Source: an uncultured Oscillospiraceae bacterium (GTDB lineage Bacteria; Bacillota; Clostridia; Oscillospirales; Oscillospiraceae). From it: 32,783 nucleotides of DNA. How positions within the stretch are numbered: position 1 is the stretch's first letter; each line of letters begins with the position of its first letter. The DNA lies in the NCBI GenBank assembly GCA_934597585.1, contig CAKTSA010000016.1, forward strand, positions 1 through 32,783, given 5' to 3'. The position numbers and the translations under genes are program-made. Positions 17,766 through 25,750 of this stretch are shown piece after piece. The notes below the pieces were generated by a model. It was not told the DNA's origin. It searched no databases and saw nothing but the letters and a program-made list of their open reading frames with translations.

Positions 17766-17800
17766 GAAAGAAAAACACCCTCACCGGGTGTTTTTCTTTC
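17766..17800. terminator. Terminator of the minus-strand HAD gene
   Basis: Perfect 15-bp stem (17766-17780 with 17786-17800, loop TCACC) whose GGGTGT arm is followed by TTTTTCTTTC on both strands. It contains the first two bases of the HAD gene stop codon complement (17799-17801), so termination begins right at the end of translation. Confidence 0.82.
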
Positions 17801-18674
17801 AAAAAAGCGTCTCCTGATATGCCAGCTCCACCTGGCCGATGGAGCGCATCTGGGCGGCGTTCTCCGCCGTCAGCGCGTCGCAGATGGCCATCTTCCGGAT
17901 GATGTTCTGCACCGTCAGGTCCAGCGCCGTTCCCGCCCGGTAGTCGGCGGGGAAGATGAAGTCCACCCGGCCCTTGGCCAGCAGCTCCTCCACGCCGGTG
18001 CGGTTGGACTCCTGGTACACGGCGATGGCCTGCCCGCCGTAGGAGCGCATCATCTTCATGCAGGGCACGTCGGAGAGGCCGTCGCCCACGTAGATCATGT
18101 TGGTGAAGGGGATGCGCTTGCTGTCGTCGGGCATGGAGTCGTTCAGCTTCTTATCCTCGCTGACCTCCAGCACGCCCTTGTTGATGCGGTATACGAACTG
18201 GGTCTTGTTGGTGAAGTTGACGTCCAGCTTGGGCCAGCAGGCCTGGCCGTCCCGGTAGTAGAACTCGCAGGCATAGATCTTCTTGAAGTGGTGGGCGATG
18301 CCGCTTCCCTCGATGATCTCCTTCAGGCCGGAGGACAGCACATAGTGCTCCACCGTCACCCCCAGGCTGTCGCCAAAGGCGTCGATCCGGTCAAACCACT
18401 CCCGCACACCGGGGAACAGCTGGATGTCCTTGCCGCACCGCACCAGATACTCCCGGTTCAGCGTGATGCCCTGGGCCCGGCACTCCTCGATCATGGTGTA
18501 CATATAGGCCAGCAGGCCGTCCATCTGGTTCTCCCAGCCGAAGCTGTTGGCCTTCTGCCAGAACTGCGCCGGGGTGTAGCCCAGGCTGGGGATAAAGCTG
18601 TAATCCTCCATGTCAGTGGTGCACAGGGTCTTATCAAAGTCGTACAGCAGGGCGATGATAGGGCGTTGGTTCAT
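17799..18674 (-). CDS. HAD-superfamily phosphatase (phosphoserine phosphatase-like)
   Basis: A 291-residue HAD hydrolase. Motif I YDFDKTL holds nucleophile Asp12 and Asp14; motif II Ser is in HYVLSSGLKEI; motif IV is IYVGDGLSDVPCM. The DFDKTL and GDGxSD pattern and the helical cap right after motif I match the phosphoserine-phosphatase-like branch (C1 cap) rather than the Cof branch. The substrate is unknown. AAAAGGAG precedes the ATG. It lies downstream of divIVA, from which it is separated by a terminator, so it is either read through or poorly expressed from that unit; no own promoter is obvious in the 60-base gap. Confidence 0.85.
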   Translation of the reverse strand: MNQRPIIALLYDFDKTLCTTDMEDYSFIPSLGYTPAQFWQKANSFGWENQMDGLLAYMYTMIEECRAQGITLNREYLVRCGKDIQLFPGVREWFDRIDAFGDSLGVTVEHYVLSSGLKEIIEGSGIAHHFKKIYACEFYYRDGQACWPKLDVNFTNKTQFVYRINKGVLEVSEDKKLNDSMPDDSKRIPFTNMIYVGDGLSDVPCMKMMRSYGGQAIAVYQESNRTGVEELLAKGRVDFIFPADYRAGTALDLTVQNIIRKMAICDALTAENAAQMRSIGQVELAYQETLF

Positions 18675-18694
18675 GGATATGTCTCCTTTTGGGT

Positions 18695-18725
18695 AAAAAA
18701 GCAGCCGGTTTGCGGCTGCTTTTTT
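18695..18725 (-). terminator. Terminator after divIVA
   Basis: GCAGCC/GGCTGC stem (18701-18706/18714-18719) flanked by A6 and T6; on the minus strand it follows the divIVA stop by about 10 bases and ends in TTTTTT. Confidence 0.85.
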
Positions 18726-18735
18726 GCTTTTTGTG

Positions 18736-19389
18736 TTATTCGCCGGTGTAGTTGCGGCCGAACTTCAGTTCGTCCAGGCTCAGCTTGAAGTCGTTGGGGA
18801 TGGGTGTTTCCGCCGCGGCGGGCTCTTCAGCCGGGGCTGCGGTCTCTGCGCCCATCACGTCCAGGTGCTGCATGATATCCTGCTGCACGTCCTCTACCGC
18901 GGCGGCGGGAACGGTCTCTGCCCGGGGCGTCAGCTGCATCTCCGGCAGAGAATTCAGGAACTCCTGCTGCTGGGCGCACAGCTCGCTGCCGTGGCGCACG
19001 AAGTCCGCCAGACTCTGCTGGGCCATGGCCAGCTTCTCCTCGGCGTCGTGCTTGTCCTGCTCCAGCTGGGCCAGCTGGGCAGCGTGCTGCTCCCGGGCCT
19101 CCTTCAGCAGGCTCTCCTTCTCGGCCTGGGCCTCCTGCACCAGCTTGGCGGCCATCTTCTGGGCCGTCAGCAGCGTGGAGCGCATGGCGTCCTCGGTGGC
19201 GCGGTATTCCTCCACCTTCTCCGCCAGGATCTTCAGCTTGGCCTTCAGCGTCACGTTTTCCTTGTACAGCGCCGTATAGTCCTCCGTCAGCGCGTCCAGG
19301 AACTCGTCCACCGGCGTCATGGCGTAGCCGCCGCCAAAGCCAGAGGATTTGGGAAATACTTTTTCAGAAACTTCCTGCGGTGTCAACAT
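18736..19389 (-). CDS. divIVA: DivIVA-domain cell division/polarity protein
   Basis: A 217-residue coiled-coil protein. DivIVA binds negatively curved membrane at poles and septa and recruits division or growth factors. The N-terminal lipid-binding region carries the family pattern FPKSSGFGGGYAMTPVDEFLD (residues 12-32), followed by long heptad-rich coiled coils (about 38-140) and a less ordered acidic, Ala/Pro-rich tail. Ribosome site GGAGGGATAT. It is the last gene of the yggS-sepF-divIVA set, the usual location in Firmicutes. Length is typical. Confidence 0.9.
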   Translation of the reverse strand: MLTPQEVSEKVFPKSSGFGGGYAMTPVDEFLDALTEDYTALYKENVTLKAKLKILAEKVEEYRATEDAMRSTLLTAQKMAAKLVQEAQAEKESLLKEAREQHAAQLAQLEQDKHDAEEKLAMAQQSLADFVRHGSELCAQQQEFLNSLPEMQLTPRAETVPAAAVEDVQQDIMQHLDVMGAETAAPAEEPAAAETPIPNDFKLSLDELKFGRNYTGE

Positions 19390-19407
19390 GGTATATCCCT
19401 CCGTTTG

Positions 19408-19866
19408 TTACAGATACAGGCCGTTGTTTTCCAGCTCGTCGATCAGGTCGCCCATGATATCCACGCTGTAGGGCGTGATGATATAGGTGTTGGCGGCAAC
19501 CTTCTTGATCTTGCCGTCGCCGGCATAGGCCACACCGGACAGGAAGTCGATGAGGCGGCGGGCCACATCCTTGTTGGTGGACTCCAGATTCATCACCACC
19601 GTGCGCTTCTCCCGCAGATGGTCGGCGATCTCGCTGGCGTTCTCAAACCGCTCCGGCTTCACCAGCACCACCTTCAATGCAGCGGTGGCGTGGATGTTCA
19701 CCACCTTGTTGTGGCGGTCCTCCGGCTGCTTGCGCTCCTCGCGGCGGTCGTCAAAGATACTTCTGCTGTCGTTGCGCTCAGGCTGTTCCAGCTCTTCCTC
19801 CTCGTAATCGTAATCCTCGTCGTCATACGGGTGAATGATCTTCTTGATCTCGTCCATGAAACCCAT
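19408..19866 (-). CDS. sepF: SepF, FtsZ-associated cell division protein
   Basis: A 152-residue protein that polymerises into rings, bundles FtsZ filaments and links them to the membrane. The N-terminal amphipathic helix MGFMDEIKKII is the expected membrane anchor; an acidic, disordered linker (DDEDYDYEEEELEQ) follows; the C-terminal DUF552/SepF domain spans about 63-150, with VVMNLESTNKDVARRLIDFLSG as the conserved block. GGGAGG precedes the ATG. Placed between yggS and divIVA, as in the ylm cluster of Bacillus. Confidence 0.94.
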   Translation of the reverse strand: MGFMDEIKKIIHPYDDEDYDYEEEELEQPERNDSRSIFDDRREERKQPEDRHNKVVNIHATAALKVVLVKPERFENASEIADHLREKRTVVMNLESTNKDVARRLIDFLSGVAYAGDGKIKKVAANTYIITPYSVDIMGDLIDELENNGLYL

Positions 19867-19891
19867 TTGAAAGCCTCCCTGTTGTATATTT

Positions 19892-20590
<699 letters not shown>

Positions 20591-20641
20591 GGAAGTTTCC
20601 CCTTTCTGTAAGCTGTATCACAAAGCGCACCTGTGCGCTTT

Positions 20642-21859
20642 TTATCCGATCACTTTTCCATCGTAGATCTCCGACGCGGTGATGATCACCTCATCGCCCC
20701 GCCGCAGCATGCTGGAGTCGTCCTCAATGGAGGCGGCCTCCACCAGGACGTAGCCGTCCCCCTGATAGACCACCTGCACCGGCTTGAACCTGGCCCGCAC
20801 GCCCAGCACGCAGTACACGCCCGCCACGCCGTCGTCGTTGACCCGCAGGGCGTTGGAGGGCAGCCGCAGCCCCTCATAGGTCCGCAGCACCAGCGTGGCC
20901 GCCTGGTGGCGCATCAGGGTGGTCTGAGCGATGTATTTCTCGCTGCGCAGCACCAGCACCCGCTGGCCGTTCTCACTGCGGGAGATGCTGTGGATGGTCA
21001 TCTTCAGGTCGATGCTCAGCCCCTTGGCGAACCGCATGGTGACGGTGGAGCGCCCCGCCAGCTCCTCCGCCTGGGCGTCGGAGATGACGGCGGCGTAGTA
21101 CCAGGTGTCGCCGTAGATCAGCTTGCCCACGTTGGCGGTGTCGCTGCCGGTGGCCTTGACGCTGTTCAGCTTGCTGGGGATCAGGTCGTCCGCCAGCAGC
21201 TCCGGGGTCAGCACCGTCTCATACCCGTCGCAGGCGGCGGAGTAGATGCCCGCCTCCGGCGCGGTGATTTCTGTTCCATTCAGCGAGCGCTCCAGCTCGC
21301 TGATGGACTGCTCCGTGGTCTTGATATCCGCCTCGATCTCCTCCTGGGAGGCAGAGGTGTAGTCCCGCTTCAGAATGGCGCTTTTCAGGGCGGAGAGCTC
21401 CTCATCCGCGCCGCTGTATTCGCCGCCGGCGATGGACTGGCGCAGCGCCAGTATGCCGCTGTTGATGGAGGAGTCCAGCTTCAGCGCCGCGTCTGGATCC
21501 AGAAAGGAGGTCAGCGAGAAGGACAGCTGCTCCAGCCGCAGCTGCAGGGCCTCCAACTGCTCCACCCGGGTCAGCGCACCGCTGTCGGTATAGGCGGTGG
21601 CCAGGACCTGGCCCTTGCCCACCCGGTCGCCCTCGCCCAGGGCGTGGCCCAGGGTAGCGGCGTCAGAGTGGAAGGTCTCCTCATCCCGGATGAGATAGCC
21701 GTTCAGCTCCACCACCATCTCCTCGCTGGAGGCATACACCAGCGTGGTGTTGATGGGGTCGGAGAAGTAGCGGTAGGCCTGCACAGCGAAGTAGATCGCC
21801 GCCGCAGCCAGGACTACCACAGACAGTATTTTGAAAATCGGTGTGGAAGACGATTTCAT
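20642..21859 (-). CDS. HlyD-like membrane-anchored adaptor protein
   Basis: A 405-residue protein with one N-terminal membrane helix (about 9-28, ILSVVVLAAAAIYFAVQAY), an outside barrel-sandwich/lipoyl-like half (VVELNGYLIRDEETF, EGDRVGKGQVLATAYT), a coiled-coil hairpin (about 115-190, with SQEEIEADIKTTEQSISELERSL) and the second half-motif ITAPEAGIYS. This is the layout of HlyD/membrane-fusion adaptors. No partner transporter is nearby; instead it precedes yggS and sepF, so a role in envelope biology near the division machinery is more likely than drug efflux (inference). AAGGAGCGGG precedes the ATG; the leader comes out of the repeat region upstream. Confidence 0.75.
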   Translation of the reverse strand: MKSSSTPIFKILSVVVLAAAAIYFAVQAYRYFSDPINTTLVYASSEEMVVELNGYLIRDEETFHSDAATLGHALGEGDRVGKGQVLATAYTDSGALTRVEQLEALQLRLEQLSFSLTSFLDPDAALKLDSSINSGILALRQSIAGGEYSGADEELSALKSAILKRDYTSASQEEIEADIKTTEQSISELERSLNGTEITAPEAGIYSAACDGYETVLTPELLADDLIPSKLNSVKATGSDTANVGKLIYGDTWYYAAVISDAQAEELAGRSTVTMRFAKGLSIDLKMTIHSISRSENGQRVLVLRSEKYIAQTTLMRHQAATLVLRTYEGLRLPSNALRVNDDGVAGVYCVLGVRARFKPVQVVYQGDGYVLVEAASIEDDSSMLRRGDEVIITASEIYDGKVIG

Positions 21860-21929
21860 ATCCCGCTCCTTGTGTGTCTGTGCGTGTTTGTGTGAGAATT
21901 TCGTAGTGTGAACGATCTGCTTTGGGAGT

Positions 21930-22368
21930 GTTTCGCTCTCCGGAACGAGTCACTTTTGGCCGCTGTCCCAAAAGTGACCAAAAGGACAACCAGAAACCCA
22001 GGTTTCTGGACGTCCTGCGCGCTATGCCTTTGCGTAAATCCGCGATTGCATACCGCACGTTTACATGAGATCCTCTTTTTCGATTCGTTATCGGATCGTC
22101 TCTGCTCCAGCGCCGCTGCCGCTCACAAAACCGCGCAATAATGCTTTATGCTCTACCGTCGCGCTGCATCAGCGGCAGCGGCGCAGAAAGAGAATCTGTT
22201 CGTCATACCGCAGCGACAAAGAACGATGCCCTGTGAACGCGTGGTACGGTGCATCGGTGTCCGGCCATGTCTAGCGTGTGCGGATTCTTAAACCGCAGGT
22301 TTAAGTGGTGTTTTTGGGCACTTTTGCCGCCACGGGCAAAAGTGCCTCGCGCTCGGAAGCGCGAAACC
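21930..22368. repeat. Gene-free stretch bounded by inverted three-hairpin repeat modules
   Basis: The 516-base gap between the HlyD-like gene and hfq encodes nothing convincing. Its left module (21930-22016) has, in order, a TTTCGCTC-type element, an 11-bp hairpin GTCACTTTTGG/CCAAAAGTGAC (21949-21959/21968-21978), and a 9-bp hairpin CCAGAAACC/GGTTTCTGG (21990-21998/22001-22009). The right module (22287-22368) read on the minus strand repeats this order: TTTCGCGC hairpin (22347-22353/22358-22364), a 12-bp GGCACTTTTGCC hairpin (22317-22328/22335-22346), and CTTAAACC/GGTTTAAG (22287-22294/22298-22305). Between them is a 14-bp inverted repeat, GCGCCGCTGCCGCT at 22110-22123 with 22171-22184. Confidence 0.7.
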
Positions 22369-22375
22369 TTCCGCC

Positions 22376-22609
22376 TCATATCTCCTCCGCCTCTTGAAAA
22401 CTCACCGCTCTCGCCGGTGCGATGGTGGAGATGGCGTGCTTGTAGATCACCTGCTGCCGCCCCTCGCTGTCCAGGATCACCACAAAGCAGTCAAACCCCG
22501 TGATGGTTCCCCGCAGCTGAAAGCCGTTCACCAGAAACATGGTGACGGGGATCTTCTGCTTCCGGGCCTGGGTCAAAAAAATCTCCTGTAAATTGTTTGT
22601 CTTTTGCAT
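22376..22609 (-). CDS. hfq: RNA chaperone Hfq
   Basis: A 77-residue Sm-like protein that forms a hexameric ring binding small RNAs and A/U-rich mRNA sites. The Sm1 motif appears as [17 protein letters not shown] and [10 protein letters not shown]; the Sm2 motif is [10 protein letters not shown] (normally YKHAIST), fully conserved. The C-terminal tail is short, as in Gram-positive Hfq. AGGAGGACGCT precedes the ATG. It follows miaA by 67 bases, the miaA-hfq order seen from Proteobacteria to Clostridia. The gene stops just before the repeat region, with no T-rich terminator visible. Confidence 0.96.
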   Translation of the reverse strand: MQKTNNLQEIFLTQARKQKIPVTMFLVNGFQLRGTITGFDCFVVILDSEGRQQVIYKHAISTIAPARAVSFQEAEEI

Positions 22610-22676
22610 AGCGTCCTCCTGTGATCTGTCTTTGTACGGACGCTACCTCTCTTTATGGGACAGCCTCCGCCGTGAT

Positions 22677-23618
22677 TCAGCATAAACCACGGCTCTGGAG
22701 ATATTCTGTCGCTTTTTGTAATCCCTCCGGGAAATTTGGGCTGCGCTGCCAGCGGATCCAGAAAATGTCCGGATTCCGCCGCAGCCAGGTCAGCTGCCGC
22801 TTGGCGTACTGCCGGGAGCGGAGCTTCACCTCTTCAATGGCCTCCTCCACGGTGGCCTGACCCTCGGCCACTGCCAGGAACTGCTTGTAGCCGATGGCCT
22901 GCAGGGCCGTGGCGTCACGGGGCAGGCCGCCGGACAGCAGCGTTCTCACTTCCTCCAGCAACCCCTGCTCCACCATGGCGTCCACCCGGCGGTCGATGCG
23001 GGCCCGCAGGTCCTGCCGGTCCTCAAAATCAAGGCCGATGTACAGGGCGTCGTATTTCGGTGGCCGCTGCCGCTCCTGGGCGTCGTGCTCGGTGATGGTC
23101 TGCCCGGTCTCCTGCCAGACCTCCAGCGCCCGGATGATCCGCTTTTCATCTCGCAGGTGCAGCTTTTCCGCCGCGATGGGGTCGATGGCCCGCAGCTCTT
23201 GGAGCAGCACTTCGATGCCCTCTTCCCGGGCCCGACGCTGCAATTTCTGCCGTATCTCGGTGCCCTGGGATCCGGCGGCGAAGTCCGTCCCCCGGATCAG
23301 GGCGTCCAGATAGAGGCCCGTACCCCCCACCAGCACCGGCAGTTTGCCATGCGCCAGAATGTCCTGGACGCACGCATCCGCCGCCTGGACATACCGGGCC
23401 GCGGACCAGCTCTCCGCCGGGTCGGCCACGGCTACCATGTGGTGGGGGATGCCCTCCATCTCCTCGGCCGTCGGCGCGGCGGTGCCGATCTCCATGCCGC
23501 GATAGAGCTGCATGGAGTCCACGCTGACCACCTCGCCGTTGAAGCGCCGGGCCAGGGCCACGCCCATTTTCGTTTTTCCTGTGGCGGTGGGGCCCACCAC
23601 GCAAAGCACTCTCGCCAT
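22677..23618 (-). CDS. miaA: tRNA dimethylallyltransferase
   Basis: A 313-residue enzyme that adds a dimethylallyl group to N6 of A37 in tRNAs reading codons starting with U. The P-loop VVGPTATGKTKMG (about 7-19), the DSMQLYRGMEIGTA block and the VGGTGLYLDALIRG block are intact, as is the C-terminal RQYAKRQLTWLRR. Length is standard. It starts 16 bases after the mutL stop with an AGGAG site. Its product is the substrate for MiaB, encoded upstream in the same operon, which completes ms2i6A37. Confidence 0.97.
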   Translation of the reverse strand: MARVLCVVGPTATGKTKMGVALARRFNGEVVSVDSMQLYRGMEIGTAAPTAEEMEGIPHHMVAVADPAESWSAARYVQAADACVQDILAHGKLPVLVGGTGLYLDALIRGTDFAAGSQGTEIRQKLQRRAREEGIEVLLQELRAIDPIAAEKLHLRDEKRIIRALEVWQETGQTITEHDAQERQRPPKYDALYIGLDFEDRQDLRARIDRRVDAMVEQGLLEEVRTLLSGGLPRDATALQAIGYKQFLAVAEGQATVEEAIEEVKLRSRQYAKRQLTWLRRNPDIFWIRWQRSPNFPEGLQKATEYLQSRGLC

Positions 23619-23634
23619 GGGGTTACTCCTAAAA

Positions 23635-25605
23635 TTACGCGCGCTTAAACATCTTCTCGATGTCGTATTTGCTCAGTTTGTATTTGACCGGACGGCCATG
23701 GGGGCAGTACAGGATCTCGCCCGACTGCACCTTTGCCACCAGGGCCGCCAGCTCCGTGGCGTCGGTGGTCATGCCGGCCTTGATGGCGCTCTTGCAGGCC
23801 ATGGTGTGCAGCAGCTCGTCCCGTGCTCCCTCCGGGTCAGCCCGGCCCTGAGCCAGCTTCTGGGCCAGCTCCTCCAGGGTGACGGCGGCGTCCGCCGCCA
23901 GAATGTCCGCCGGGACCTCACGGATCAGCACCGTGCCGCCGCCGAAATCCTCGCAGACAAAGCCGAACTCCTGCAACAGCGGCAGGTTGTCCAGTGCGGC
24001 GGCATAGGCCTCCGGCTCCAGCTCCACTGTTACAGGCGTCAGCAGCGGCTGAGCCATCAGGGGCTGGCGATTGGCCTTCAGTGCGTCAAACCGCAGCCGC
24101 TCGTGGGCGGCGTGCTTGTCGATGAGCCACACGGTGTCGTGGTCGTCCTCACAGATGATATAGGTTTTCAGCACCTCGCCCACTATGCGCCAGGGGTTCT
24201 CCTTCACCGGCTCGATGGCAGTCTGCTCCGGCTCCTGGAGCAGGGGGATGGCCTCCTGCACCGGGGCGGGGGGCTCCTCCGCCGGTTCCGGCGGCGCCTG
24301 GGGCGTCTCCTTGACTGGCGGGGTGATCTCATAGGTCCGGCCCGTCAGGGGAGAGGCCGTCACGATGGGCTTCTCCGGCTGGGCTGCCACATCCCGGACG
24401 TAGATGGTCTCGCCGCTGTGAGGCCGCTGGGCCATGGCGGGCACGCTGTCCCGCGCCTCATTCCGGATGACCGGCGCAATGGGGCGGGAGACGAAGCTGC
24501 CCAGGGGCTTTTTCTCCTCCACAGGGGCCGCGGCCTTGGTTTTGAACTCCTGGACTGTCATTTTCTGGAAAAATTCCGGTCTATTACCGGCCTTATTGGG
24601 TGCATTTTGGGGCCTTTTTTCCCCATTCAGGGTGTCCAGAATGGTGTAATACACCGCGTCGAACACAGATTTGTCGGACACGAATTTCACCACCGTCTTG
24701 GCGGGGTGGACGTTTACGTCCACCATGTCCGTGGGCAGCGTCACGTGCAGCACGCAGCCGGGGAACCGGCCCTTCAGCAGCTGATTTTTATAGGCTTCCT
24801 CCAGCGCCGCCGTCAGCAGCTGGGACTTGACGAACCGGCCGTTGACGAAAAACACCTGCTTGCCACGGCTGCCGTGGCCGTTGAGGGGTTTGGTGACAAA
24901 GCCCTCCACCTTCACGTCGCCGCCGCTGCCGGAGATGGGCAGCAGAGATAAGGCAAAATCCCGTCCCATAGCGGCGTAGATGGCGGAGAGAAGCTGTCCG
25001 TCGCCGGGGGTGTGCAGCACCTCCTGCCCGTCCCGCAGCAGCTTGAAGGACACGTCGGGGTGGCTCAGGGCCACGTGCTGCACCACGCCGGACACCGCCG
25101 CGCCCTCGGCGCTGTCCTTCTTCATGAACTTCATCCGGGCGGGGGTGTTATAGAAGAGGTCCCGGACGCAGATGGTGGTGCCCTCCGGGCAGCCGGTGGG
25201 CTCGGTATGGCCGGGCACGCCGCCCTCCAGGTGCAGGGCTGCGCCCATGGCGTCGTCGGCGGCGTGGGAGAAGATGTCCACCCGACTGACGGCGGCGATG
25301 GCCGCCAACGCCTCGCCCCGGAAGCCCAGGGTGCCGATGGCCGCCAGGTCGGCGGCGGACCGCAGCTTGCTGGTGGCATGGCGCAGGAAGGCGGTGGGCA
25401 GCTGCTCCGCCGGGATGCCGCAGCCGTTGTCGGTGATGCGGATATAGGTCAGGCCGCCCCGCTCGATCTCCGCCACGATGGCGGAGGCCCCGGCGTCGAT
25501 GGCGTTCTCCAGCAGCTCCTTGATGACACTGGCGGGACGTTCCACCACCTCTCCGGCGGCGATCAGATCCGCCACATGGGGCGGTAAGCATTGGATCTGG
25601 GGCAT
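23635..25605 (-). CDS. mutL: DNA mismatch repair protein MutL (endonuclease type)
   Basis: A 656-residue mismatch repair protein. N-terminal GHKL ATPase motifs are present: ENAIDAGAS, ITDNGCGIP and GFRGEALAAI. A Pro/Glu-rich linker (about 390-455) leads to the dimerisation/nuclease domain. The metal-binding nuclease motif, DQHAxxExxxxE in most homologues, reads DKHAAHERLRFD near residue 495, with Asp in place of the final Glu; the ACKSAIKAGM and CPHGRP motifs are also present. This is the nicking type of MutL used by bacteria without MutH. AAGGAGGAACC precedes the ATG. Its upstream neighbour is mutS, separated by 145 bases holding a repeat. Confidence 0.96.
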   Translation of the reverse strand: MPQIQCLPPHVADLIAAGEVVERPASVIKELLENAIDAGASAIVAEIERGGLTYIRITDNGCGIPAEQLPTAFLRHATSKLRSAADLAAIGTLGFRGEALAAIAAVSRVDIFSHAADDAMGAALHLEGGVPGHTEPTGCPEGTTICVRDLFYNTPARMKFMKKDSAEGAAVSGVVQHVALSHPDVSFKLLRDGQEVLHTPGDGQLLSAIYAAMGRDFALSLLPISGSGGDVKVEGFVTKPLNGHGSRGKQVFFVNGRFVKSQLLTAALEEAYKNQLLKGRFPGCVLHVTLPTDMVDVNVHPAKTVVKFVSDKSVFDAVYYTILDTLNGEKRPQNAPNKAGNRPEFFQKMTVQEFKTKAAAPVEEKKPLGSFVSRPIAPVIRNEARDSVPAMAQRPHSGETIYVRDVAAQPEKPIVTASPLTGRTYEITPPVKETPQAPPEPAEEPPAPVQEAIPLLQEPEQTAIEPVKENPWRIVGEVLKTYIICEDDHDTVWLIDKHAAHERLRFDALKANRQPLMAQPLLTPVTVELEPEAYAAALDNLPLLQEFGFVCEDFGGGTVLIREVPADILAADAAVTLEELAQKLAQGRADPEGARDELLHTMACKSAIKAGMTTDATELAALVAKVQSGEILYCPHGRPVKYKLSKYDIEKMFKRA

Positions 25606-25642
25606 GGTTCCTCCTTGTGATAGTTGGCTGTGGGTTGGTTTA

Positions 25643-25729
25643 TGTAGGGGCCGGCGTCCTCGACGGCCCGTTCATATTATGAGGGTATTCCGGTAAACCG
25701 GCGGGGCGTCGAGGACGCCGCCCCCTACA
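25643..25729. repeat. 28-nt inverted repeat pair between mutS and mutL
   Basis: The arms 25643-25670 and 25702-25729 are inverted complements over 28 bases with about two mismatches (outer part TGTAGGGG-CGGCGTCCTCGA on the left arm). The 31-base centre is AT-rich at first and contains CCGGT/ACCGG. It could form a long hairpin in the mutS-mutL transcript. It is separate in sequence from the elements at 1687 and 21930. Confidence 0.75.
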
Positions 25730-25750
25730 AAAGGGTGCAAGAAGTGCTGT

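Noticed and set aside
21930..22368. CRISPR array as an explanation for the hairpin-rich gap
   Set aside because: The related modules occur only twice, in opposite orientation, with no regular spacers and no cas genes anywhere in the window.
21908..22503. Open frames of 69-84 codons in the gap between the HlyD-like gene and hfq
   Set aside because: They run through hairpins, have no ribosome sites and no family resemblance; hfq occupies part of the region on the other strand.
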